Origin: Bradyrhizobium cytisi
Lineage (GTDB): Bacteria; Pseudomonadota; Alphaproteobacteria; Rhizobiales; Xanthobacteraceae
Assembly (NCBI RefSeq): GCF_008123515.1
Contig: NZ_VSSR01000019.1
Location: 62,001 to 126,000 of the forward strand
DNA: 64,000 nucleotides
Direction: 5' to 3'
The translations under genes were made by a program, and so were the position numbers. The notes under the pieces were generated by a model, which was given only the letters and a program-made list of their open reading frames with translations, ran no database searches and was not told where the DNA came from. Below are positions 15,984 to 26,025 of the stretch, piece by piece (position 1 is the stretch's first letter; every line of letters begins with the position of its first letter).

Positions 15984-16070
15984 CGTCATTGCGAGCGTAG
16001 CGAAGCAATCCAGAGTCGTTCCGCGGTGACAGACTGGATTGCTTCGTCGCAAGTGCTCCTCGCAATGACG
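15984..16070. repeat. Intergenic palindromic repeat, family A (CGTCATTGCGAGCG type)
   Basis: CGTCATTGCGAG at the left inverts to CTCGCAATGACG-like sequence at the right, with GAAGCAATCCAG and CTGGATTGCTTC inside. It fills the gap between the convergent binding-protein and acyl-CoA dehydrogenase genes. Other copies are at 19945-20033 and 58403-58483. Confidence 0.85.
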
Positions 16071-16159
16071 AGCTTGGGGCGAGAGCTTTCACTCTCTCGG
16101 GGCCGTCTCACCGCGCGGACAGAACCCGGATTTCGCTACGCTGCATCCGGGCTACGAGC

Positions 16160-17299
16160 TTAATACCCCCGCGCCCGCGCCAGCTGCTCGGTGTGGTAAT
16201 TCGCATCGCCGAACAGTTCCTCGCACACCCGTGCGCGCTTCATGAAGAAGCCGATGTCGAACTGGTCGGTCATGCCCATGCCGCCATGCATCTGCACGCC
16301 TTCCTGCACCGCGCGGGTGGCGGTGGTGCCGGCGCGGGCTTTTGCCACGGCGACGGCCGAGGCGGCCTTGGCGACGTCCGCGTCCAGCGCCTGAAGCGCC
16401 TTCATCGTGGCGGCGCGCGTGATCTCGATGTCGACATAGAGCTCGGCGGCGCGGTGCTGCAGCGCCTGGAATTCGCCGATCAGCCTGCCGAACTGCTTTC
16501 TGTTCTTGAGATACTCGACGGTGCGGTTGAAGACCTCCTCGCTGAGGCCCACCATTTCGGCGGCGACCGCGCCGCGGCCGATATCGAGCACGCCATCGAG
16601 CAGGGCAGCGCCCTGATCGACCTCGCCGAGCACGCCGTCGGCGTTGACCTCGACATTGGCGAGTTCAATCCGCGCCGCATTATGCGCGTCGACCATGATG
16701 GTGCGCTCGATCGCGACGCCCCTGGCCTTGGGGTTGACCAGGAACAGCGTCAGGCCGTCGCGCTCGCCGGCGGAGCCTGCGGTGCGCGCGGCGACGATGA
16801 AGAGATCGGCGACGTGGCCGTCAACGACCAGCGCCTTGGCGCCAGAGAGCTTGAAGCCGTTGCCGGCGCGCACGGCCTGCAAGTTGGTCTGCAGCGGGCG
16901 ATGCTTTGCGCCCTCGTCGATCGCGAGCGTCGCCAGCAGCGAGCCGTTGGAAATCTTCGGCAGGAACTCCGACTTCTGCGCGGCATTGCCGCCGCGGTTC
17001 AGCGCCGAGGCCGCGACTACGCTGGTGGCGAGGAAGGGCGACGGCATCAAGGTGCGGCCGATCTCTTCCATGACGATTCCGGCTTCCATGAAGCCGAGGC
17101 CACTGCCGCCGAATTCTTCCGGCACCAGCAAGCCGGCAAAACCCATCTCGGCGAAGGAGTGCCACAGCTCCCTGGAGAAGCCGGTGGGGTCCTTGGAATC
17201 GCGCAGAGATCGCAGGTGCGACACCGGCGCCTTGTCGCTGATCAGCCCGCGCGCGCTATCGCGGAGCATTGATTGTTCTTCGGTGAGGACGAGGGCCAT
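16160..17299 (-). CDS. Acyl-CoA dehydrogenase family protein
   Basis: The 379-residue flavoprotein starts at the ATG at 17299 (MALVLTEEQSMLRDSARG), the canonical first helix. The N-terminal helical domain includes FAGLLVPEEFGGSGLGFMEAGIVMEEIGR. The middle beta domain is degenerate around LLATLAIDEGAKHRP, where a typical ATP.PGAGSD flavin loop is missing. The C-terminal domain has VEYLKNRKQFGRLIGEFQALQH and GVQMHGGMGMTDQFDIGFFMKR. The lack of a standard middle-domain loop suggests it is the partner subunit of a heteromeric enzyme with the next dehydrogenase (17444-18643), as in steroid- or long-chain FadE pairs. It would oxidise an acyl-CoA at the alpha-beta carbons. Confidence 0.85.
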   Translation of the reverse strand: MALVLTEEQSMLRDSARGLISDKAPVSHLRSLRDSKDPTGFSRELWHSFAEMGFAGLLVPEEFGGSGLGFMEAGIVMEEIGRTLMPSPFLATSVVAASALNRGGNAAQKSEFLPKISNGSLLATLAIDEGAKHRPLQTNLQAVRAGNGFKLSGAKALVVDGHVADLFIVAARTAGSAGERDGLTLFLVNPKARGVAIERTIMVDAHNAARIELANVEVNADGVLGEVDQGAALLDGVLDIGRGAVAAEMVGLSEEVFNRTVEYLKNRKQFGRLIGEFQALQHRAAELYVDIEITRAATMKALQALDADVAKAASAVAVAKARAGTTATRAVQEGVQMHGGMGMTDQFDIGFFMKRARVCEELFGDANYHTEQLARARGY

Positions 17300-17332
17300 G
17301 TGCGTGTTTCCGATTCGAAATCTATTTGCCGC

Positions 17333-17437
17333 TGTCATTCCGGGATGGCCCGGAGGGCCAGACCCGGAATCCATTGGGCGACGGAGTTGGTGGATGAATG
17401 GATTCCGGGTTCGCGCGTTGCGCGCCCCGGAATGACA
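17333..17437. repeat. Intergenic palindromic repeat, family B
   Basis: TGTCATTCCGGG at the left and CCCCGGAATGACA at the right are inverted, with GGAATCCATTG/TGGATTCCGGG inside. It lies between two co-directional acyl-CoA dehydrogenase genes of what is otherwise a likely operon. Confidence 0.85.
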
Positions 17438-17443
17438 GAAGCC

Positions 17444-18643
<1,200 letters not shown>

Positions 18644-18779
18644 GGTCGTTTCCATCAATCACTATCGGCTTGTTGGGCGCGACTCTGGGCCATCGCACTG
18701 CGGAATTCAACCACTTCCGCGGCCCGTCCTCCGCTATAGTCGCGCCACGGCGGTGCTTGAAAACAAAGAGGAAACGCGA

Positions 18780-19325
18780 ATGCGCCTGAAACTTCTTTCG
18801 CCTGGCGAAATGAACGAGAGCCAGCGGCAGACCTATGACGAGTCGATTGCCGGCAAGCGCGGCAAGCCGCCTGCGCCGATGATGGCCTGGCTCAACAGCC
18901 CGGACATGGCCCGTCACGCCACGCGGCTCGGCGAGGTCCTGCGCTACGACACGATCTTCCCGGCGAAGCTCTCGGAGATCGCGATCCTGGTGACGGCACG
19001 GCACTGGACCGCGCATTACGAATGGTATGCGCATAAGGGCCTCGCGCTTGCCGGTGGTATGGATCCTGAAATCATCGACGCGATCCGCGATCGACGCACG
19101 CCCGAGTTCGACGATCCCAAGGCCAGGATGATCTACGATCTCGCGAAGTCGCTGCATGAGGGCCACGGCGTCGAGAAGGGCCTCTACGATAAGGCGGTGC
19201 AGCTGCTCGGCGAACGCGGCGTGGTCGAGGTGATCGGGCTGTGCGGCTATTACACGATGGTGTCGATGACGCTGAACACGTTTGAGTTCGGGCTGCCCGA
19301 GGGCGAGGTGTTGGAGCTGTCATAG
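18780..19325 (+). CDS. Carboxymuconolactone decarboxylase (CMD) family protein
   Basis: The 181-residue protein begins at an ATG after AGAGGAAACGCGA. It has the all-helical CMD/AhpD-like fold pattern: LSEIAILVTARHWTAHYEWYAH, in which the Glu and His of the AhpD-type site appear but the catalytic cysteine pair does not. ELGERGVVEVIGLCGYYTMVS-like residues follow (VVEVIGLCGYYTMVSMTLNT). The lack of a C-x-x-C suggests a decarboxylase or lyase-like role rather than peroxidase activity. It is divergent from the acyl-CoA dehydrogenases and 110 bases before a VOC protein. Confidence 0.85.
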   Translation: MRLKLLSPGEMNESQRQTYDESIAGKRGKPPAPMMAWLNSPDMARHATRLGEVLRYDTIFPAKLSEIAILVTARHWTAHYEWYAHKGLALAGGMDPEIIDAIRDRRTPEFDDPKARMIYDLAKSLHEGHGVEKGLYDKAVQLLGERGVVEVIGLCGYYTMVSMTLNTFEFGLPEGEVLELS

Positions 19326-19435
19326 CTTCGTATCCGGACGCGCAATTGCGCATCCGGAAACACTGGGTTTCGGGATATGGCCGTAGCGCTGTCCCGAAGC
19401 TCGGCTTATGTGGAGTTCATCAACGGAGCACCACC

Positions 19436-19930
19436 ATGTCGGAAAACCAAGCCGTCGCCGCCGGCACCAGGATTGGCCACGTCCATCTCAAGGTCGCCGA
19501 TCTCGATCGCGCGCTCGGCTTCTATTGCGGCGTGCTCGGCTTCGAGCTGATGCAGCGCATGGGCACCAGTGCGGCTTTCATCTCGGCCGGCGGTTATCAC
19601 CACCACATCGGGCTCAACACCTGGGAGAGCAAGGGCGGCTCACCACCGCCGCGGGGCACGACCGGGCTGTTTCACACCGCGATCCTCTATCCGACGCGGC
19701 CGGCGCTGGCGGACGCGCTGCACCGCGTGCTCTCGGCCGGCATTGCGCTGGACGGCGCCAGCGACCACGGCGTGTCCGAGGCGCTGTATCTGCGCGATCC
19801 CGACGAGAATGGCGTGGAGCTGTATTGGGACAAGCCGCGGGAGCAATGGCCGTTCGGGCCGGATGGCAAGCTCGCGATGTTCACGAAGCGGCTGGATGTC
19901 GAGGGCTTGCTGAAGCAGCGGGAGGGGTGA
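19436..19930 (+). CDS. VOC-family protein (glyoxalase / extradiol dioxygenase fold)
   Basis: The 164-residue protein has RIGHVHLKVADLDRALGFYC at the start, with the first metal histidine, then YHHHIGLNTWESKG, FHTAILYPTR and the final metal glutamate in DPDENGVELYWD. This pattern matches CatE-like catechol-2,3-dioxygenase / glyoxalase proteins of one VOC module pair. The substrate is unknown. GGAG lies upstream of the ATG at 19436. It is probably co-transcribed with the CMD-family gene. Confidence 0.85.
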   Translation: MSENQAVAAGTRIGHVHLKVADLDRALGFYCGVLGFELMQRMGTSAAFISAGGYHHHIGLNTWESKGGSPPPRGTTGLFHTAILYPTRPALADALHRVLSAGIALDGASDHGVSEALYLRDPDENGVELYWDKPREQWPFGPDGKLAMFTKRLDVEGLLKQREG

Positions 19931-19944
19931 TCTCCGCTCTCACC

Positions 19945-20033
19945 CCGTCATTGCGAGCGGAGCGAAGCAATCCAGAATCTTTCCGCGGATGCAGTCTGGA
20001 TTGCTTCGTCGCGAGGGCTCCTCGCAATGACGG
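19945..20033. repeat. Intergenic palindromic repeat, family A
   Basis: CCGTCATTGCGAGCGGAGCG and its inverse CTCGCAATGACGG bound the element, with internal GCAATCCAGA / TCTGGATTGC. It fills the gap between the convergent VOC and MFS genes, starting 15 bases after the VOC stop. Confidence 0.85.
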
Positions 20034-20058
20034 AGTTTGTTGAGGCGCCGTCGCGCCT

Positions 20059-21294
20059 CTATGAAAGCCTTGCTCGCGGCCTCCCCCGCACCATGATCAG
20101 TGCGGCCGCCGTCAGCTCCAGCGCGATGCAGAGATAGAACGGTAGCGAATAGCCGCCGGACCAATCGCGCAGGATGCCGACGACGCCGGGGCCGAACGCG
20201 TAGGTCACCTGGTTGATCGCGGTGTTGAGGCTGATCAGCACGCCGAACGAGGCGGAGTCGAACTCCTGCTGCACGATCAGCGACGGCAGCGTGATGAGAT
20301 TGCCGACCGAGAAGCCGAACACCGCGCAGGCCGCGATCAGCATATAATCGTTGTGCAGATTGATCACGACGCACAGCGCGGCGGCCTGGCTCAGGAACGA
20401 CAGCGCCGACGCCAGCCGCTGGTTGAGGCGGTCGATCACCATCGAGAACAGGACACGGCCGATCACCGCCATCGCAGTGAGCACAGCGACCGCCATGGCC
20501 GCACGCTCGCGCCCAATCACGGGATCGAGAAACGAGATCAGGTGCACGATGAAGCCGACCTGCGCGAACAGCACCAAGGCGAAGGCGATCGTCACCGTGA
20601 GGAAGCCGACATCGCGCAGCGCCCATGCGCGGATTTGCGTTGATGATTGCGGCCTCGCTCGCGTCGCCGCGTGCCAGCCATGGAGATCGGGCGGCCGGCC
20701 GACGACCAGCAAAATCACCGGCAGCAGCAACACCAGCATGGCGCCGGAGGTGGCGAACATCGCGTTTCCGAAGCCGATATGGCTGATCATCGTCACCAGC
20801 AGCGGCACGCCGACGATGCCGCCAAAGCTGGCGCCGTTCAGCGCCAGGCTGATCGCCATGCCACGCTTGTGGTCGAACCACAGGCTGATCGTGTTGGTGA
20901 TCATGGCGAGACTGGTGCCGGCCCAGCCGAAGGCGAGCACGGCATCCGCCAGATAGAGCTGCCAGGGCTCGCGCACCGCGCCGATCGCGACCGCAGCGGC
21001 CGCCATCGCCACCGTGCCGGCGATCAGGCAAATCCGGGGGCCATGTTTCCGGACGGCTTCACCGACGAAGACGACCAGCAACGCACCGAACAGATAGAAG
21101 AACGTGGTGCCCGACGAGATCAGCGAGGCCGGCCAGCCCCGCGCGCGCTGCAGCTCGGCGACATAAACGCTCTGGCCGTAGAAGCCGAGCCCCCAGCCGA
21201 AGGTCGCAAGCAGGAAGCAGACCGCGACGATGCGCCAGCCTTCATAGCGGAGCGAGGATTCGTCGGCCGCGGGGTGTTGAGGATTGTCGAGCAT
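20059..21294 (-). CDS. MFS transporter (monocarboxylate-like, OFA-type)
   Basis: The 411-residue protein has about twelve membrane segments. It starts at the ATG at 21294 (MLDNPQHPAADESS). GWGLGFYGQSVYVAELQ and WPASLISSGTTFFYLFGALL are in the first half; WFDHKRGMAISLALNGASFGG is a typical signature between TM4 and TM5 of monocarboxylate-type MFS proteins. The reading frame stays open far upstream, overlapping the next gene in another frame, but that is a shadow. The substrate is probably an organic acid, by family only. It may be co-transcribed with the MFS gene upstream of it. Confidence 0.82.
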   Translation of the reverse strand: MLDNPQHPAADESSLRYEGWRIVAVCFLLATFGWGLGFYGQSVYVAELQRARGWPASLISSGTTFFYLFGALLVVFVGEAVRKHGPRICLIAGTVAMAAAAVAIGAVREPWQLYLADAVLAFGWAGTSLAMITNTISLWFDHKRGMAISLALNGASFGGIVGVPLLVTMISHIGFGNAMFATSGAMLVLLLPVILLVVGRPPDLHGWHAATRARPQSSTQIRAWALRDVGFLTVTIAFALVLFAQVGFIVHLISFLDPVIGRERAAMAVAVLTAMAVIGRVLFSMVIDRLNQRLASALSFLSQAAALCVVINLHNDYMLIAACAVFGFSVGNLITLPSLIVQQEFDSASFGVLISLNTAINQVTYAFGPGVVGILRDWSGGYSLPFYLCIALELTAAALIMVRGRPRARLS

Positions 21295-21305
21295 GCTGCC
21301 TACTC

Positions 21306-21392
21306 CGTCATGCCCGGGCTCGTCCCGGGCATCCACGTTCTTCGATCTGCGCGTCCAAGACGTGGATGGCCGGGACAAGCCCGGCCATGACG
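21306..21392. repeat. Intergenic palindromic repeat, family C
   Basis: CGTCATGCCCGGGCTCGTCC at the left inverts to GGGACAAGCCCGGCCATGACG at the right, with ATCCACG / CGTGGAT inside. It lies between two co-directional MFS genes. Confidence 0.85.
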
Positions 21393-21470
21393 CATCAACT
21401 AATAACTCGTACCCGAAAATCCCTTCGACAGCGATCGAAGCGTCAACGTTGCTGACAGCCTCCTGCCAAC

Positions 21471-22724
21471 TCAGATCGCGTCCGGGAACTGGCCCATCGC
21501 GACCTCCAGCCGCGCCCTGCGGCGGCGCGCCCAGGACGCCAGCGAAAGCGCGACGAGGCCAAGCACAACCGGCGGAAACACGACCATGTTCACGGCCGAC
21601 CAGCCATAATTGGCGAGCAGCTGCCCCGACGAGAACGAGCCGACCGCCATCATGCCGAACACCAGGAAATCGTTGAAGGCCTGCACCTTGTTGCGTTCCT
21701 GCGGGCGGTGCGTCTCCAGCACCAGCGCGGAGGCACCGATGAAGGAGAAACTCCAGCCGATGCCGAGCACGATCAGCGTCGCCCAGAAATGCATCGCGGT
21801 GACGCCGGAGAGACCGATGCCGGCGGCGCTCGCTTCCAATAGCAAACCGGCGGCGACGATTCTGGGTGCACCGAAGCGGGCGATCAGCGCACCGGTGAAG
21901 AAGCTCGGTCCGTACATCGCGACGATGTGCCATTGAATGCCGAAATTGGAATCGGATAGACTGAGGCCACACATCTTCATGGCGAGCGGCGCCGAGGTCA
22001 TCACCAGATTCATCATGGGATAGGAGATGACGCCGCACAGTGCGGCCGCGATGAAGCGCGGCTGGGTCACGATGGTGAGCAGCGGCCGGCCGCCGTGCAG
22101 ATCGGCCGGAGCCGGCTTCGGCATATCGACGCCGGCGACGATGCCCATCGCGACCAGCGCGACCGCCGCCTGCACCAGGAAGCTGAAGGCGAACAGATAG
22201 GGCGACCAGATGTCCATGGTCCATTGCACCAGCTGCGGACCGAGCACACCGGCGAACACGCCACCCGCCATCACCCACGATACGGCCTTGGGCCGGTAGG
22301 CCGCGCTGGCACCGTCGGCGGCCGCGAAGCGATAGGATTGCGCCACCGAGCCGTAGAGGCCGCCGAGGAAGGTCGCGAGACAAAACAGCGCGAACGAGGC
22401 GTGCAGGATCGCGAACGACCCGATGACACCGGTGAGCGCGCCAAGGCCGGTGCCGATGACAAAAGCCCATCGGCGGCCGAAGCGGCGCGAGATCGCGCCG
22501 GTCGGCAGCGTGCCGGCCGCAAGCCCAACCACGTACATCGACAGCGGCACGGTCGCGAGCGACATGTCAGGCGCGAGCGTGGCGCCGACGATCGAGCCGG
22601 TGGCGAAGATCACCGCCGAGTTGGCGCCGGTCAGTGCTTGGGCTGCGGCGAGGCGTACGACGTTGCCGCGCACGCGGACGTCATCGGCAATCTCATTGGC
22701 TGAAGTCACATCTAGCATCGGCAT
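21471..22724 (-). CDS. MFS transporter
   Basis: The 417-residue protein has about twelve membrane segments. The motif RRFGRRWAFVIGTGLGAL is the MFS loop 2-3 signature, after MYVVGLAAGTLPTGAIS. RFAAADGASAAYRPKAVSWVMAGG and LETHRPQERNKVQAFNDFLVFG are typical of a YfkF/NreB-like drug or unknown-substrate group. Two starts are possible (22724 and 22718); the second has GCGGAA at better spacing. A 15-bp tandem repeat lies 20 bases upstream. Substrate not known. Confidence 0.82.
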   Translation of the reverse strand: MPMLDVTSANEIADDVRVRGNVVRLAAAQALTGANSAVIFATGSIVGATLAPDMSLATVPLSMYVVGLAAGTLPTGAISRRFGRRWAFVIGTGLGALTGVIGSFAILHASFALFCLATFLGGLYGSVAQSYRFAAADGASAAYRPKAVSWVMAGGVFAGVLGPQLVQWTMDIWSPYLFAFSFLVQAAVALVAMGIVAGVDMPKPAPADLHGGRPLLTIVTQPRFIAAALCGVISYPMMNLVMTSAPLAMKMCGLSLSDSNFGIQWHIVAMYGPSFFTGALIARFGAPRIVAAGLLLEASAAGIGLSGVTAMHFWATLIVLGIGWSFSFIGASALVLETHRPQERNKVQAFNDFLVFGMMAVGSFSSGQLLANYGWSAVNMVVFPPVVLGLVALSLASWARRRRARLEVAMGQFPDAI

Positions 22725-22743
22725 TTCCGCCCGCAGGGTCCTT

Positions 22744-22773
22744 TAAGTAAAAGGCTTGTAAGTAAAAGGCTTG
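22744..22773. repeat. 15-bp tandem direct repeat in a promoter region
   Basis: TAAGTAAAAGGCTTG occurs twice in direct contact, 20 bases upstream of the MFS start at 22724 and within the divergent promoter region before the peptidase gene at 22937. It could be a regulator site or a replication slippage product. Confidence 0.6.
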
Positions 22774-22936
22774 GTGATTCCCGGCACTATGGCGGGGCGC
22801 GGAAGGGCGGGCAACCGGCGCAAACGGGCGCAGGCCATGCCTCTGACGCAATCGGATGGACCATACCGGACCGCGCTCTTGACGGCTTGCGCGCGATCAA
22901 ATCCTATCCGCCGCGCGATCTCAGGGAGTTTCGTTC

Positions 22937-25003
22937 ATGTCCGTCGATAACAGGCCTACGCCCAGCGCTCCCGACGACGATCCCTGGCTCTGGCTAGAGG
23001 AGATCGAAGGCGCCCGCGCGCTCGATTTCGTCGAGAAGCAGAACCGCCTGACGCTGGATAGATTCGGCGGCGCGGCGTTCGAACGAGACCGCGACACGCT
23101 TGCGGCAATCTATGACCGTCCGGACAACATTCCCTATGTCGGCCGGCGCGGGGCGCATCTGCACAATGTCTGGAAGGATGCCGCCAACCCACGCGGGCTG
23201 TGGCGGCGGACCACGCTGGCGGAGTTTCGCAAACCCAATCCGGCGTGGGAGACCGTGCTGGACATCGACAAGCTCGCCGCGAGCGAGGGCGAGGACTGGT
23301 TGCTGAGCTCGATCAGCTCGCAGCCGGGACACTCGCGGGTCATCTTGAGCCTGTCGCGCGGCGGCAGCGACGCCGTCACCTTGCGGGAATTCGATGCGGA
23401 TACGAGCAGCTTTGTTGCTGACGGCTTTACGCTGCCGGAAGCCAAGGGCGGCGTCGATTGGCTCGATCCGGACACGCTGCTGCTGTCCAGCGCCTATGGC
23501 GATGACATGGTGACGAGCTCCGGATATGCGAGGACCGTTCGCCTGTGGCGGCGTGGCGAGAGCGTCGATCAAGCGCAGATCATCCTCGATACCGCGGCCG
23601 ATCATATGGGGATCTTCGGCAGCGTGGACGATACCGGCGCGAAGCCGCGCGCCTGGATCATCGACCAGATCGACTTTTTCAATTACGGCATCTGGCTGCG
23701 CGACGAAGCCGGCACCACGACGAAGCTCGACCTGCCGACCGGCATCTGGATGCAGGCGCATGGCGACTGGTTCGCGATGAAGCTGCGCACGGACTGGTCG
23801 GTCGAAGGACGAACCTATGCCGCCGACGCCCTGCTCGGCATCTCGCTCTCATCGTTCCTCGCCGGCAGCCGCGACTTCACTTCTCTGTTCGAGCCCGGAC
23901 CGCGGCGAGCGCTACAGGGTTTTTTCTGGGCCGCGGGCAAGCTGGTGCTGTCGATCCTCGACGAGCTGAAGCCGCGATTCGAGATCCGCACGCCATCCGC
24001 CGCGGGCTGGAGCCGCGAGACGCTCGGCGGTCTTCCCGAGATCGGCGTCGTCGATGTCTGGCCGCTCGATCGCCATTCGTCCGAGAGCAATGGCGACCTG
24101 CTCGCCAATGTGCAGGACCCGCTGACGTCGCCGTCGCTCTTGCTGATCGAGCGCGGCGTCGAAAGTCCGACGGTCTTGAAGCAGGCGCCGAGAACGTTCA
24201 ACGCCGACGGCCTCATGGTGTCGCAGCACGAGGCGATCTCGGTCGACGGCGAGCGCATTCCCTATGTGCAGACCGGCCCGGCGGGCGAGACCGGCGATGC
24301 GCCGGTCTATATGAGCGCCTATGGCGGCTTCGGTCTCGCTGTGAAGCCACACTACGATTCGTCGCTCGGCAAGCTGTGGCTGGAGCGCGGCGGCACCGTT
24401 GTGCAGGCGAATCTGCGCGGCGGCGGCGAGTTCGGCACGCGCTGGCACGATGCCGGCCGTTTCGCCGGCAAGAGGCTGTCGCATGACGATTTCGCAGCAG
24501 TTGCCGCCGATCTCGTCCGCCGCGGCGTGACGCAGCCAAAGCGCATCGCCGCGCAGGGCGGATCGAACGGCGGCATCCTCATCACCAACATGCTGGTGCG
24601 ATACCCCGAGCGTTTCGGCGCGCTGTTCTGCACCATCCCGCTGATCGACATGCGCCGCTACACCAAGCTGCTCGCGGGCGCGAGCTGGATCGCGGAATAT
24701 GGCGATCCCGACAAGCCCGAGGAATGGGAGTGGCTGAAGACCTACTCCGCCTATCACAATGCAAAACCCGGTCAGCCCTATCCGCCGATCCTGATCGCTA
24801 CGACACGACGCGACGACCGCGTCCATCCCGGCCACGCGCGCAAGATGGCGGCGAAGCTGCAGGCGATGGGTTACGAGGCCTGGTTCTACGAGCCGGCCGC
24901 CGGCGGCCACGGCTACGGCAAGGACAACAAGGAGCGCGCCGGCTTCCAGGTGCTCGGATTCCAGTTCTTGAAGGAGAAGATTGGTTGGCGGGATGAATGC
25001 TAG
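22937..25003 (+). CDS. Prolyl oligopeptidase-family serine peptidase (S9)
   Basis: The 688-residue protein opens with PSAPDDDPWLWLEEIEG, the usual start of the S9A N-terminal segment. A beta-propeller fills about residues 70-430. The C-terminal alpha/beta-hydrolase domain has RGGGEFGTRWHDAG, the nucleophile elbow AAQGGSNGGIL (serine about residue 543), the acid in TTRRDDRVHPGHA and the histidine in AGGHGYGKDN (about residue 658). No signal peptide is seen, so it is cytoplasmic. It would cleave short peptides after proline or a similar residue. It is transcribed alone. Confidence 0.9.
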   Translation: MSVDNRPTPSAPDDDPWLWLEEIEGARALDFVEKQNRLTLDRFGGAAFERDRDTLAAIYDRPDNIPYVGRRGAHLHNVWKDAANPRGLWRRTTLAEFRKPNPAWETVLDIDKLAASEGEDWLLSSISSQPGHSRVILSLSRGGSDAVTLREFDADTSSFVADGFTLPEAKGGVDWLDPDTLLLSSAYGDDMVTSSGYARTVRLWRRGESVDQAQIILDTAADHMGIFGSVDDTGAKPRAWIIDQIDFFNYGIWLRDEAGTTTKLDLPTGIWMQAHGDWFAMKLRTDWSVEGRTYAADALLGISLSSFLAGSRDFTSLFEPGPRRALQGFFWAAGKLVLSILDELKPRFEIRTPSAAGWSRETLGGLPEIGVVDVWPLDRHSSESNGDLLANVQDPLTSPSLLLIERGVESPTVLKQAPRTFNADGLMVSQHEAISVDGERIPYVQTGPAGETGDAPVYMSAYGGFGLAVKPHYDSSLGKLWLERGGTVVQANLRGGGEFGTRWHDAGRFAGKRLSHDDFAAVAADLVRRGVTQPKRIAAQGGSNGGILITNMLVRYPERFGALFCTIPLIDMRRYTKLLAGASWIAEYGDPDKPEEWEWLKTYSAYHNAKPGQPYPPILIATTRRDDRVHPGHARKMAAKLQAMGYEAWFYEPAAGGHGYGKDNKERAGFQVLGFQFLKEKIGWRDEC

Positions 25004-25028
25004 CGTTTGGCGCGCTGACGCTTCCACA

Positions 25029-25117
25029 TCGTCATGGCCGGGCTTGTCCCGGCCATCCACGTCTTAGCTTGCGGAGCAAAGAACGTGGATGCCCGGGACA
25101 AGCCCGGGCATGACGAC
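25029..25117. repeat. Intergenic palindromic repeat, family C
   Basis: TCGTCATGGCCGGGCTTGTC at the left and CCCGGGCATGACGA at the right are inverted, with internal ATCCACGT / ACGTGGAT. It fills the gap between the convergent peptidase and methyltransferase genes. Confidence 0.85.
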
Positions 25118-25125
25118 GTCCCGAA

Positions 25126-25800
25126 TTAACCCCGCGCAAATACCAGCGTCAGATTGTTCGCGGGCATCTCGATGGTATCGACGAGACGAAGACCCGCACC
25201 GCGCGCCAGCGTCTCGACATCGCCGAGATCGCGCACGCCCCAGTCGGGATTGCCTTCGCGCAAGGACGTATCGAACACGGCGTTGCTGAGTGCGGTGTGC
25301 TTGCCGTCGCGCTTGAACGGGCCGTAGAGGATCAGCTGGCCGTCAGACCGCAAGTACCGGCCGGCACCGGCGAACAGGCCCTCGGCCACCGTCCAGGGCG
25401 CAATGTGGATGACATTGGCGCAGAACACGGCCGCAAGATTGTTCGGCCCCTGCCCGCTCTTCATCTCCGGGCACCAGTCGGGATCGGACAGATCGATCCG
25501 CAACGGCGAGCGGACGTTCTTCAACCCCGAATGCACGCGCCAGGCCTCGATGCTCTTCACATGGCGCTGGTTGAGGTCGCTCGGCCACCAGACCAGATCG
25601 GGCGTGTGACGGGCGAAATGGACCACATGCTGGCCGGTTCCACTGCCGACCTCGACCACGTCGCCCGACCGCCCAATGAGATGCTTTCCGAGCGCTGTCC
25701 AGAGCGGCTCATGATTGCGATGGAACGCCGGCGCATCGAGACGGCCGTCGGATTCGACCCGCCCACCATCCCTGCCAAATTCAACGACATATTCAGCCAA
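25126..25800 (-). CDS. DUF938-family SAM-dependent methyltransferase-like protein
   Basis: The 224-residue protein has a Rossmann methyltransferase core with VVEVGSGTGQHVVHFARHTP (SAM glycine loop), WWPSDLNQRHVKSIEAW and FCANVIHIAPW. APAFHRNHEPLW near the start and LYGPFKRDGKHTALSNAVFD are characteristic of DUF938. The start is a TTG at 25800, six bases after GGGGA; an ATG five bases upstream is out of frame. The substrate is unknown in the family. Confidence 0.82.
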   Translation of the reverse strand: MAEYVVEFGRDGGRVESDGRLDAPAFHRNHEPLWTALGKHLIGRSGDVVEVGSGTGQHVVHFARHTPDLVWWPSDLNQRHVKSIEAWRVHSGLKNVRSPLRIDLSDPDWCPEMKSGQGPNNLAAVFCANVIHIAPWTVAEGLFAGAGRYLRSDGQLILYGPFKRDGKHTALSNAVFDTSLREGNPDWGVRDLGDVETLARGAGLRLVDTIEMPANNLTLVFARG

Positions 25801-25937
25801 TTCATGTCCCCGGAAAACGAGAAAAGCAGACCAAAACGCAACAGGGGCAAAACGCCCCGAACGCGTGCCGGTTGAAGCCGGCTTGATGAACGATCTATCT
25901 CTTCAGTTGCAATGCGGAAGATATTAACGCCATTTTG

Positions 25938-25971
25938 TGCCCTGCATAGTCTTGATTGTCAGGGCATGCCC
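25938..25971. promoter_or_regulatory. Overlapping dyads upstream of soxX
   Basis: TGCCCTG at 25938-25944 inverts to CAGGGCA at 25960-25966, and GGGCATGCCC at 25962-25971 is itself a perfect palindrome. TTTGTGC occurs on both sides. The site lies 55-88 bases before the soxX start and could bind a sox regulator, but no such regulator gene is in the window. Confidence 0.4.
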
Positions 25972-26025
25972 TTTGTGCTTTTGAACATTATCTTTTGCAG
26001 ACATCATAAGCCTCGGAACGACGCC

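Noticed and set aside
21295..22470. N-terminal extension of the MFS gene (20059-21294) by almost 400 codons
   Set aside because: The extension overlaps the other MFS gene in a different frame and passes through a palindromic repeat; an ATG at 21294 begins a normal MFS protein.
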